From assembly GCA_965220855.1 (NCBI GenBank), contig CBDCQY010000001.1:2356001-2420000 (forward strand): a stretch of 64,000 nucleotides of DNA. The letters are read 5' to 3'. A model generated the notes under the pieces. It was not told the DNA's origin. It did no database searches and saw only the letters and a list, made by a program, of their open reading frames with translations. This document shows positions 25,696-33,057 of this stretch, one piece after another (the stretch's first letter is position 1; every line of letters begins with the position of its first letter). The DNA comes from Bin95 sp965220855. Lineage in GTDB: Bacteria; Pseudomonadota; Alphaproteobacteria; Bin95. The position numbers were made by a program, and so were the translations under genes.

Positions 25696-26804
25696 TGCGG
25701 ATCGAGCCTTTCCGCGCCGCCATCGGCGAGGACGCGATCGACGATCTGAAGCGCCGGCTGGCGGCGACCCGCCTGCCGGTCTGGCCGGAAGACGCCGGCT
25801 GGGACTATGGCATGGAGCGCCGGACGCTGCTGGAGGCGCTCGCCCGGTGGCGCGAGGGGTTCGACTGGCGCGCGATCGAGGCGCGGCTGAACGCCTGGCC
25901 GCAGTTCCGCACCGAAATCGACGGCGTGCCGATCCATTTCATCCATGCCCGCCACGCCGACCCGGACGCGCCGGTGCTGCTGCTGACGCATGGCTGGCCG
26001 GGCTCGGTGCTGGAGTTCCTGCCGGCGCTGCCGCGGCTGGCGGAGCGCGCGCATGTGGTGGCGCCGCATCTGCCGGGCTACGGCTTCTCCTCGCCGCTCC
26101 ACCGCCCGGTCTATCCGCGCGAGGTGGCGAGCCTCTGGCGGAAGCTGATGAAGGGGCTTGGCCACAAGCGCTTCGTCGCCCAGGGCGGCGACTGGGGCTC
26201 GCTGGTCACCTGCTGGCTCGGCCACGACCACGCGGATGCGGTGCGCGCCATCCACCTCAACATGCTCATCATGCGCCCGGACCTGGCCTCGCTGGCGGAG
26301 CCGCTGGACGAGGCCGAGCGCGCCTGGGTCAGGGCCATGCGCCGGACGGTCGAGCTCGAAGGCGGCTATCTGCGCATCCAGGCCACCAAGCCGCAGAGCC
26401 TCGCCGTCGGGCTGGCGGATTCGCCGGCCGGCCTCGCCGCCTGGATATTGGAGAAGTTCTACGCTTGGCCGGATTCCGGCTCGCGGCTGGACCGCGACCT
26501 GGTGCTCGGCAATGTCGCGCTCTACTGGTTCACCAACACGCTCGCCAGTTCCGCCTGGATGTACGGGACCGTGCTGGACCGCCGGCATTTCGAGCTGCCG
26601 GCCGGGGCGCGCATCGGCGTGCCCACCGCCATGGCGCATTTCCCGAACGACACCTATCCCATGGCGCCCCGGCGCTGGCTGGAGCGCATCGCGCCGGTGG
26701 TCCGCTGGACCGACATGCCGCGCGGCGGCCATTTCGCCGCGCTGGAGGAGCCGGAACTGTTCGCCGACGATGTGCTGGCCTTCCTCGACCGGCTGGAGGG
26801 CTGA
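25695..26804 (+). CDS. epoxide hydrolase (EHN-domain type)
   Basis: An alpha/beta-hydrolase (369 aa) opening epoxides to diols. The N-terminal EHN domain (MRIEPFRAAIGEDAIDDLKR..., about 1-90) is that of microsomal-type epoxide hydrolases. The oxyanion motif HGWPGS is at 99-104, the nucleophile Asp166 sits in GGDWGS, and His346 in RGGHFAALEEP completes the charge relay. The ATG at 25695 overlaps the preceding stop. Placement after a flavin monooxygenase and a deacylase suggests processing of an oxidised intermediate. Confidence 0.92.
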   Translation: MRIEPFRAAIGEDAIDDLKRRLAATRLPVWPEDAGWDYGMERRTLLEALARWREGFDWRAIEARLNAWPQFRTEIDGVPIHFIHARHADPDAPVLLLTHGWPGSVLEFLPALPRLAERAHVVAPHLPGYGFSSPLHRPVYPREVASLWRKLMKGLGHKRFVAQGGDWGSLVTCWLGHDHADAVRAIHLNMLIMRPDLASLAEPLDEAERAWVRAMRRTVELEGGYLRIQATKPQSLAVGLADSPAGLAAWILEKFYAWPDSGSRLDRDLVLGNVALYWFTNTLASSAWMYGTVLDRRHFELPAGARIGVPTAMAHFPNDTYPMAPRRWLERIAPVVRWTDMPRGGHFAALEEPELFADDVLAFLDRLEG

Positions 26805-26857
26805 GCGGCGAAGGCGCTATCATCCGGCATCCACGACCGAAACCCGAGGGGGCTCTC

Positions 26858-27268
26858 TTGTCCGACTATCAGAAATGGATTCCCGTCCCGACGCCGGAGA
26901 CCCGGCATTTCTGGGACGGCTGCCGCGAAGGCAAGCTGCTGCTGCAGCGCTGCGGCGACACCGGGCGGGCCTATTTCCCGCCGCGCCCGTTCAGCCCGTT
27001 CACCGGCAGCCGCAATGTCTCGGTGTTCGAGGCCTCCGGGCGGGGCGCGCTCTACAGCTATGTCATCAACCACCGCCCGGCCAAGGGGTTCGACGCGCCC
27101 TACGCCATCGCCGTGGTGCAGCTGCCGGAGGGCGTGCGCATGATGACCAATATCGTGGAATGCGAGCAGACGCCGGAGGCGCTGGAACTCGACATGCCGC
27201 TCGAGGTCTGCTTCCGCAAGATCGACGACGACATCTCGCTGCCGCTCTGGCGGCCGGCGCGCGGCTGA
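26858..27268 (+). CDS. DUF35 OB-fold protein, thiolase partner, zinc ribbon degraded
   Basis: A 136-aa member of the DUF35 family (rubredoxin-like zinc ribbon plus OB fold), whose members form complexes with thiolase-like proteins. The OB part is clear (GALYSYVINHRP...PYAIAVVQLPEGVRMMTNIV). In the ribbon, the usual two CxxC pairs are reduced to a single Cys in LLQRCGDTGRAYFPPRP, so zinc binding is probably lost. The start is TTG at 26858, placed six bases after GAGGGGG; no ATG fits. The thiolase-like gene follows after 15 bases. Confidence 0.83.
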   Translation: MSDYQKWIPVPTPETRHFWDGCREGKLLLQRCGDTGRAYFPPRPFSPFTGSRNVSVFEASGRGALYSYVINHRPAKGFDAPYAIAVVQLPEGVRMMTNIVECEQTPEALELDMPLEVCFRKIDDDISLPLWRPARG

Positions 27269-27283
27269 GGGGAGGATCGCCCG

Positions 27284-28444
27284 ATGAGCTACAAGCCCGG
27301 CTCGGTCGCCATCGTCGGCGCCGCCGAGACCACCGAACTCGGCAAGCTGCCCTCCATCTCGCAACTGCAACTGCACGCCGACGCGGCGCTCAACGCCATG
27401 GCGGATTGCGGCCTGCGCCCCTCGGACATAGACGGCGTCGCCACCGCGCGCGAGGCGCCGGCGGAGCTCGCCCACTATCTCGGCATCGCGCCGTCATGGG
27501 TCGATGGCACCTCGGTCGGCGGCTGCTCCTTCATGATCCATGTGCGCCACGCCTGCGCCGCCATCGAGGCGGGGCTCTGCAACACGGTGCTCATCACGCA
27601 TGGCGAGAGCGGCCGCTCGCAGATCGGCCGGCCGCCGCAGGGCGTCGGCCCCTCGACGCAGGAAGGCCAGTTCCAGATGCCCTACGGGCCGATGGGGCCG
27701 CCCACCATGTTCACCATCCCGGTGCTGCGCTATCTCAAGACCTATGGCGTCGGCGTCGAGAAGGTCGCCAATGTCGGCGTGGTGCAGCGCCAATGGGCCG
27801 GCTTCCACCCGCGCGCCAGCTTCCGCGACCCGATCACGCTCGACGATGTGCTGAACTCGCGCATGATCGCCTGGCCCTTCCGGCTGCTGATGTGCTGCCT
27901 GGTGACCGATGGCGGCGGCGCGCTGATCCTCACGCGCGCCGACCGGGCGACGAGCTTCCCGACGAAGCCGGTCTATATCCAGGGCGTCGGCGAGAGCGTC
28001 GAGACCTCGCTCATCAGCCAGATGGAGGATTTCACCTCCTCGCGCGCCTTCCGCATCGCGGGCCGCAGGGCGTTCGAGAACGCCGGTATCGCGCACAAGG
28101 ATGTCGATCATCTGATGGTCTATGACGCCTTCGCGCATCTGCCGATCTACGGGCTGGAGGATCTGGGCTTCTGCAAGCGCGGCGAGGGCGGCGACTTCAT
28201 CTGGGAGGGCCACACCGCGCCCGGCGCCACCGGCTCGAACGCGCTGCCGCTCAACACCAATGGCGGCGGCCTCTCCTACATGCATTCCGGCATGTATGGC
28301 ATGTATGCGCTGCAGGAGAGCGTGCGCCAGATGCGCGGCGCCTCGCCCGCGCAGATCGAGGGCGCGGAGCTGTCGGTCTGCCACGGCGTCGGCGGCATGT
28401 TCGCCGCCTCCGGCACCGTCATCATGTCCAACAGCCCGAACTGA
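27284..28444 (+). CDS. thiolase-family protein (SCP-x / lipid-transfer type)
   Basis: A 386-aa thiolase-fold protein of the group paired with DUF35. It starts MSYKPGSVAIVGAAETTELG. The segment GTSVGGCSFMIHVRHA aligns with the canonical nucleophile loop and here carries a Cys, and GSNALPLNTNGGGLSY and CHGVGGMFAASG near the C-terminus match the family. Relatives act as thiolases or as retro-aldolases in side-chain degradation of steroids and similar compounds; which applies here cannot be told. It ends the run that began at 22254 and is convergent with the enolase-family gene. Confidence 0.87.
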   Translation: MSYKPGSVAIVGAAETTELGKLPSISQLQLHADAALNAMADCGLRPSDIDGVATAREAPAELAHYLGIAPSWVDGTSVGGCSFMIHVRHACAAIEAGLCNTVLITHGESGRSQIGRPPQGVGPSTQEGQFQMPYGPMGPPTMFTIPVLRYLKTYGVGVEKVANVGVVQRQWAGFHPRASFRDPITLDDVLNSRMIAWPFRLLMCCLVTDGGGALILTRADRATSFPTKPVYIQGVGESVETSLISQMEDFTSSRAFRIAGRRAFENAGIAHKDVDHLMVYDAFAHLPIYGLEDLGFCKRGEGGDFIWEGHTAPGATGSNALPLNTNGGGLSYMHSGMYGMYALQESVRQMRGASPAQIEGAELSVCHGVGGMFAASGTVIMSNSPN

Positions 28445-28460
28445 CCCGCCGAACCGAGCT

Positions 28461-28493
28461 GGGCCGCGTCGCGATAGTCAGGCGACGCGGCCC
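28461..28493. terminator. strong hairpin between convergent genes, likely bidirectional terminator
   Basis: A perfect 12-bp inverted repeat (28461-28472 with 28482-28493, GGGCCGCGTCGC and its complement) surrounds a 9-base loop. It starts 17 bases after the thiolase stop and extends into the last codons of the convergent enolase-family gene. On the plus strand it is followed by TCCTTC, so the U-tract is poor, but the stem is very stable. Confidence 0.6.
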
Positions 28494-29560
28494 TCCTTCA
28501 TCGCCTCCTCGGTGAAGACCAGGCCGTGGCCGGGGGTTTCGGGGGCGTGGATGACGCCGTTGCGGGCGATGGGCGGGTCGGTGAACAGGTCGTGCATCAG
28601 GCCCATATCCTCCAGGATCAGCCCGTTGGGGATCGAGGCCAGCAGCTGGATCATCAGTTCCGGGTAGAGATGGGGCGCGATCGTCATGCCCCAGGTGTCG
28701 GCGATCGCCGCGGTCTTGCGCAGGTCCGTCAGGCCGCCGCGCACCACATCCGGCTGCAGGATCGGCAGCTTGGGGTTCTCGAAAAACGGCTTCAGGTCGA
28801 AGCGCGTCATATGGCTCTCGCCGCCGACGATGCGCGTGTCGAGCGCGTCGGCGATGCGGAAATAGCCGGCGAAATCGTCCGGGACCACCGGCTCTTCCAG
28901 CCAGTAGATGTCATGCTCCTGCAGCTTGCGGCCCTGCAGGATGGCGTGGTCGGCGCTCCAGGCCATGTTGACGTCCACCATGACGTCCACATCCGGCCCG
29001 ACCGCCTCGCGCACCCGGCGCACATTCTCCAGGTCCTCTGCGTCGCTGTACGCGTGGCCGACCTGCATCTTGATGGCGCCGTAGCCCGCCGCCCGAAAGC
29101 CGACCGCCTTCTCCACCATGGCGTCCGGCGAAAGCCCGCGCCAGACGCCGGAGCCGTAGGCGGGCGCCTCGGACCGGTAATGGCCCCAGAGTCGGTGCAG
29201 GGGCAGCCCCGCCGCCTGGCCGATTATGTCCCAGAGCGCGACATCGAGCGCCGAGAGCGCCAGCACCGGCGCGCCGCCGCGCCCGTCGGCGAGCGAGGCG
29301 GTCCACAGCTCCCGCCAGATGGCCTCGACCTCGCTCGCATCCCGGCCCAGCAGATGCGGGATCATGGTCTCCTCCAGACAGGTCTTCACCGTCCGGAAGC
29401 CCTCGCGCAGATAGAGCTGATAGCCGATTCCGACATGGCCCGAGCGGGTCTCGACCTCCACCACCAGCACATTGCGCTCGCGCGCATAGCCGCGCTGAAA
29501 CGCCGGCTGCTCCCGCCAGGGCAACACCAGCAGGCGCACCCGGATGTCTTCTATGCGCAT
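28478..29560 (-). CDS. enolase-superfamily sugar-acid dehydratase/racemase (mandelate racemase type)
   Basis: A 360-aa member of the mandelate racemase/muconate lactonising group. Metal ligands are Asp196 (DVNMAW), Glu222 (LEEPVV) and Glu248 (GGESHM). Candidate acid/base residues are Lys164 in IKMQVG, where the second lysine of the KxK pair is replaced by Gln166, and His297 in APHLYPE with Asp271 in LQPDVVRGG. The Lys/His arrangement suits acid-sugar dehydration or racemisation. The start ATG at 29560 lies behind GGAGGAGGGG. It is downstream of selB on the same strand (29-base gap), but no functional link is apparent. Confidence 0.9.
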   Translation of the reverse strand: MRIEDIRVRLLVLPWREQPAFQRGYARERNVLVVEVETRSGHVGIGYQLYLREGFRTVKTCLEETMIPHLLGRDASEVEAIWRELWTASLADGRGGAPVLALSALDVALWDIIGQAAGLPLHRLWGHYRSEAPAYGSGVWRGLSPDAMVEKAVGFRAAGYGAIKMQVGHAYSDAEDLENVRRVREAVGPDVDVMVDVNMAWSADHAILQGRKLQEHDIYWLEEPVVPDDFAGYFRIADALDTRIVGGESHMTRFDLKPFFENPKLPILQPDVVRGGLTDLRKTAAIADTWGMTIAPHLYPELMIQLLASIPNGLILEDMGLMHDLFTDPPIARNGVIHAPETPGHGLVFTEEAMKEGRVA

Positions 29561-29589
29561 GTCCCCTCCTCCGCGCCTTGCCGTCGTCT

Positions 29590-31488
29590 TCATCCCCGCC
29601 ATTCCCGCACGATGCGGCGGCTCTCGCCCTCGCGGCGGGTGAAGCCTTCGCGGTCGAAATATTCCAGCAGCTGGATGGTCACATTGCGGCCGATGCCGGA
29701 GCGGTCCTTGTAGGCGGCGGCGGTGAACCGACCGTCGGAGCTCTCGCCCGCCAGCGCTTCGGCGATCTCGGCCAGGCCCCGGAGCGCGGCCGGCGGGAAC
29801 CAGCGATTGTCCGCCACGCGCGCGACGCGCCCGAAGCGCGCCGCCTGGCGCAGCACCGCCTCGATCCGCCGGTGATCGAGCTGGAGCGCCTCGGCCAGCT
29901 CGCGCACGCGCGGCGGCCGCAGCCCGCCCTCCTCCAGCAGCGGCTCGATCCGCTCCCAGAGCGCCTCGTCTTCCGCGCCGAGCGCGGCCCGGTGGCCCGG
30001 CGGGTGGATGAAGCCGGCCGAGCGCGCAAGGCGCCCGGCGGCGATCAGCGCCGCGACCGCCGCTTCGGCGATGTCGCGCGGCGGCGGCGGGCTGAGCCGG
30101 CGACGGAGCGCCACCGGACCGAGGCCCGGGCTCTCCGGCTGCGCGGCCGTCCAGGCCTCGACCTCGCGCTGCAGCGCGTCCGAGAGCGCCCGCCAGCGCT
30201 CCTCCCGCACCGCGACCGGGCCCGCGATCGCGACCCCCGGCCGGCGCCGGAGCGCCGCCTGCTCCCCGTCGCCCAGATTGCAAGCGCGGGCGAAGCGGGC
30301 GAAGTCGAACCCGAAAGGCTGGAGCGCCAGCAGGCCGTCGAACGCCTCCGGCGCGGACTCGTTCGCCCGCACCGCGAGTTCGGCCAGCCGCTCCGGGCGC
30401 GCGCGCCCGCGCGCCGGCGGAAAGGGATCGACGACGCGCCCGCCCGCCAGGGTGCGCGTCGCCGACTGGTCGCGCAGCACCAGGCCGTCGCCCGCCAGCG
30501 CGCCGATCTCGCGGTCGAGCAGCAATTGCGCCCAGCCGGCCTCCCCCGGCGCGATGGCGGTTCCCTCCAGCACCGCCACCCGGCCGGTCACATCGACCGC
30601 GCCCAGATGCGCGTGCACCGGCGTGCGATCCCGGAGCGCGCGCGTCTCGCTCGCCAGCACACGCAGGCGCACATCCAGCCGGCGCGTCGGCTCATGCGCC
30701 TCCGGGGCCAGCACCCAGTCGCCGCGCGCCACCGTCTGGCGGCGCAGCCCCGCCCCGGCCAGATTGAGCGCCACGCGCTCGCCGGCCCGCGCCGCATGGG
30801 CCTCGACATGGCCGCTATGGATGGCGCGCACCCGCACCTCGAAGCCGGCCGGCGACACCAGCAGCCGGTCCCCCGGCTTGACCGCGCCGGAAAAGGCCGT
30901 GCCGGTGACCACCAGCCCCGCGCCGCGCAAGGTGAAGCTGCGATCCACCGCGAGGCGGAAGCGCCCGCCGGCGCGCCCGCGGCCCGGCGCGCCCGCAAGC
31001 TGCTGCAAGGCGCGCGCGAGCGCCGGCACGCCCTGCCCGGTCAACGCCGAAACCGGCAGCACCGGCGCGCCGGCGAGGCTGGTGCGGGCGGCGAGCGCGC
31101 GCGCCTCCCCGACCGCGGCCTCCACCCGGTCCGGCTCGACCCGATCCGTCTTGGTGACGGCGATGACGCCCTGCCCGACGCCCAGCAGATCCAGGATGGC
31201 GAGATGCTCGCGCGTCTGCGGCATCGGCCCGTCATCGGCGGCGACGATCAAGAGCGCGGCGTCGATGCCGGTCACGCCGGCCAGCATGTTCTTGATGAAG
31301 CGCTCATGGCCCGGCACATCGACGAAGCCGATGGTGAGGCCCCTGCCCGCTTGCCAGTGGGCGAAGCCCAGATCGATGGTGAGGCCGCGCGCCTTCTCCT
31401 CCGGCAGGCGGTCGGCGTCCGTGCCGGTCAACGCCTTCACCAGGGAGGTCTTGCCGTGGTCGATATGTCCGGCCGTCGCGACGATCAT
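29590..31488 (-). CDS. selB: selenocysteine-specific translation elongation factor SelB
   Basis: The GTPase that carries Sec-tRNA to UGA codons marked by a SECIS hairpin. It is 632 aa. The G1 motif GHIDHGKTS starts at residue 7, G3 is DVPGHE, and G4 is TKTD in VTKTDRVEPD. Barrel domains follow, and the C-terminal third (about 430-632) contains the winged-helix repeats that bind the SECIS RNA, ending in IGRNVTIQLLEYFDREGFT. The start overlaps the selA stop as ATGA, so the factors are made together. The selenoprotein it serves, selC and selD are not in the window. Confidence 0.95.
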   Translation of the reverse strand: MIVATAGHIDHGKTSLVKALTGTDADRLPEEKARGLTIDLGFAHWQAGRGLTIGFVDVPGHERFIKNMLAGVTGIDAALLIVAADDGPMPQTREHLAILDLLGVGQGVIAVTKTDRVEPDRVEAAVGEARALAARTSLAGAPVLPVSALTGQGVPALARALQQLAGAPGRGRAGGRFRLAVDRSFTLRGAGLVVTGTAFSGAVKPGDRLLVSPAGFEVRVRAIHSGHVEAHAARAGERVALNLAGAGLRRQTVARGDWVLAPEAHEPTRRLDVRLRVLASETRALRDRTPVHAHLGAVDVTGRVAVLEGTAIAPGEAGWAQLLLDREIGALAGDGLVLRDQSATRTLAGGRVVDPFPPARGRARPERLAELAVRANESAPEAFDGLLALQPFGFDFARFARACNLGDGEQAALRRRPGVAIAGPVAVREERWRALSDALQREVEAWTAAQPESPGLGPVALRRRLSPPPPRDIAEAAVAALIAAGRLARSAGFIHPPGHRAALGAEDEALWERIEPLLEEGGLRPPRVRELAEALQLDHRRIEAVLRQAARFGRVARVADNRWFPPAALRGLAEIAEALAGESSDGRFTAAAYKDRSGIGRNVTIQLLEYFDREGFTRREGESRRIVREWRG

Positions 31489-32831
31489 CGGCCGAGCTGG
31501 GCCAGGAAGGCGGCCTCGTCGTCGAGCGCGCGCAGGTCGAACAGCAGGCGGCCCTCGGCGATGCGCCCGATCACCGGGATCGGCAGCCGGCGAAAGGCGA
31601 GCGCCCGCGCCTCCAGCGCGCCGCCCGAAGGCGCGGAGAGAGCGAGCGCGCGGCTCTCCAGCCGCTCCACCGGCAGCGAGCCGGAGCCGATGCGGCTCGC
31701 CGTCTCCACCACCTCGGCGCCCTCGATGCCGGGCGCGAGCCGTCGCGCCTGGGCCTCGATCTCCGCCACGGGCCGCAGCAGCGCCCGCAGGGCGGGCAGC
31801 CGGTCGAGCAGCCGGTCGGGATCGCGATAGAGCCGGAGCACGGCTTCCAGAGCCGCCAGCGAGAGCTTGCCGAGGCGCATGGCGCGGCGCATCGGATTGC
31901 GCTTGATCCGCGCGACCATGTCCCGCCGGCCGACCAGAATGCCAGCCTGCGGGCCGCCCAGCAGCTTGTCGCCGCTGAACGTCACCAGGTCCGCGCCCGC
32001 CTCGAGCGCGTCCTGCGCCATCGGCTCGCGCGGCAGGCCATGTTGGGCGAGATCGACCAGTTGCCCCGCGCCGAGGTCGATCACGAAGGGCAGGCCGGCC
32101 TCATGCGCAATGGCCGCCAGGCGCTCCTCCGGCGCGGAGGCGGTGAAGCCGACGACCGCATAGTTGGAGCAATGCACCTTCATCACGCAGCCGGTCTCGG
32201 GACCGATCGCAGCCTCGAAATCGCGCGCATGGGTGCGGTTGGTGGTCCCGACCTCGACCAGCCGCGTGCCCGCGCGCGCCATGATCTCGGGCATGCGGAA
32301 GGCGCCGCCGATCTCCACCAGCTCGCCGCGCGAGACCGGCGTCTCGCGCCCTTCCGCCAGCGTGTTGAGCGCCAGCAGCACGGCGGCGGCGTTGTTGTTG
32401 ACGACCGTGGCGGCTTCCGCGCCGGTCAGCTCGCAGAGCAGCGCCTCGACATGCGCGTCGCGGTCGCCGCGCCCGCCGGTTTCGAGGTCGTATTCGAGAT
32501 TGCAGGTTCCGGCGGCCGCCGCCACCGCCGCCACGGCCTCCGCCGGCAGCGGGGCGCGCCCGAGATTGGTGTGCAGCACCACCCCGGTGAGGTTGAAGAC
32601 GCGCCGCAGGGAGGGCCGGGCGCGCGCCGCCATCTCGGCGGCGGTGGCGGGGCCGAGCGCGTCGGCCTCGACGTCCGCGCCCGCCGCCAGCGCCCGCCGC
32701 GCCTCCGCCAGCACCTCGCGCGCCGCGCGGAGCGCCTCCGCGCGGCCATGCTCGGCCGCGGCGGCAACGACTGCGGGGTCCTCGAGCAGCCGGTTCACCG
32801 GCGGCAGCATGGAGAAGTTCGGTCGGTCCAT
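31485..32831 (-). CDS. selA: L-seryl-tRNA(Sec) selenium transferase
   Basis: A PLP enzyme converting seryl-tRNA(Sec) to selenocysteinyl-tRNA with selenophosphate. It is 448 aa from the ATG at 32831 (MDRPNFSMLPPVNRLL), the typical SelA N-terminus; an open extension upstream has no family similarity. FNLTGVVLHTNLGRAPL, VVNNNAAAVLLAL and the PLP lysine Lys289 in FSGDKLLGGPQAG are diagnostic. It is operonic with selB and divergent from the ligase/liv operon. Confidence 0.96.
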   Translation of the reverse strand: MDRPNFSMLPPVNRLLEDPAVVAAAAEHGRAEALRAAREVLAEARRALAAGADVEADALGPATAAEMAARARPSLRRVFNLTGVVLHTNLGRAPLPAEAVAAVAAAAGTCNLEYDLETGGRGDRDAHVEALLCELTGAEAATVVNNNAAAVLLALNTLAEGRETPVSRGELVEIGGAFRMPEIMARAGTRLVEVGTTNRTHARDFEAAIGPETGCVMKVHCSNYAVVGFTASAPEERLAAIAHEAGLPFVIDLGAGQLVDLAQHGLPREPMAQDALEAGADLVTFSGDKLLGGPQAGILVGRRDMVARIKRNPMRRAMRLGKLSLAALEAVLRLYRDPDRLLDRLPALRALLRPVAEIEAQARRLAPGIEGAEVVETASRIGSGSLPVERLESRALALSAPSGGALEARALAFRRLPIPVIGRIAEGRLLFDLRALDDEAAFLAQLGR

Positions 32832-33057
32832 CGCTCGCAGCAACCGGGAGCCCGTTCGCCGCCCGCCCGGCGGGAACAGGGCGCAGAAGCGGCAAACATA
32901 GGACAATCGGCCCGGCTGCGACACCGCCGCCGGCCTTGTGCGTCATTTTTTTGCTTGGCCCCGAGGCGCGGCTTGGCTACCACCTGCCGACGCATGACCG
33001 AAGGATGATCGGTTCCGGCCTCCCGGAACGCTCGCACTCGCCAGGGGGAACGACGCC

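Noticed and set aside
29578..31830. A 750-codon plus-strand frame
   Set aside because: Antisense to selB and selA; no family features.
32951..32981. Promoter TTGCTT ... GCTACC ahead of the ligase/liv operon, and similar GCTA-containing stretches before other genes
   Set aside because: The -10 match is poor and spacing is 19; resemblance between sites may be chance in GC-rich DNA.
32832..33057. selC (tRNA-Sec) in the selA upstream region
   Set aside because: No long acceptor stem, TCA anticodon loop or extended variable arm could be found on either strand.
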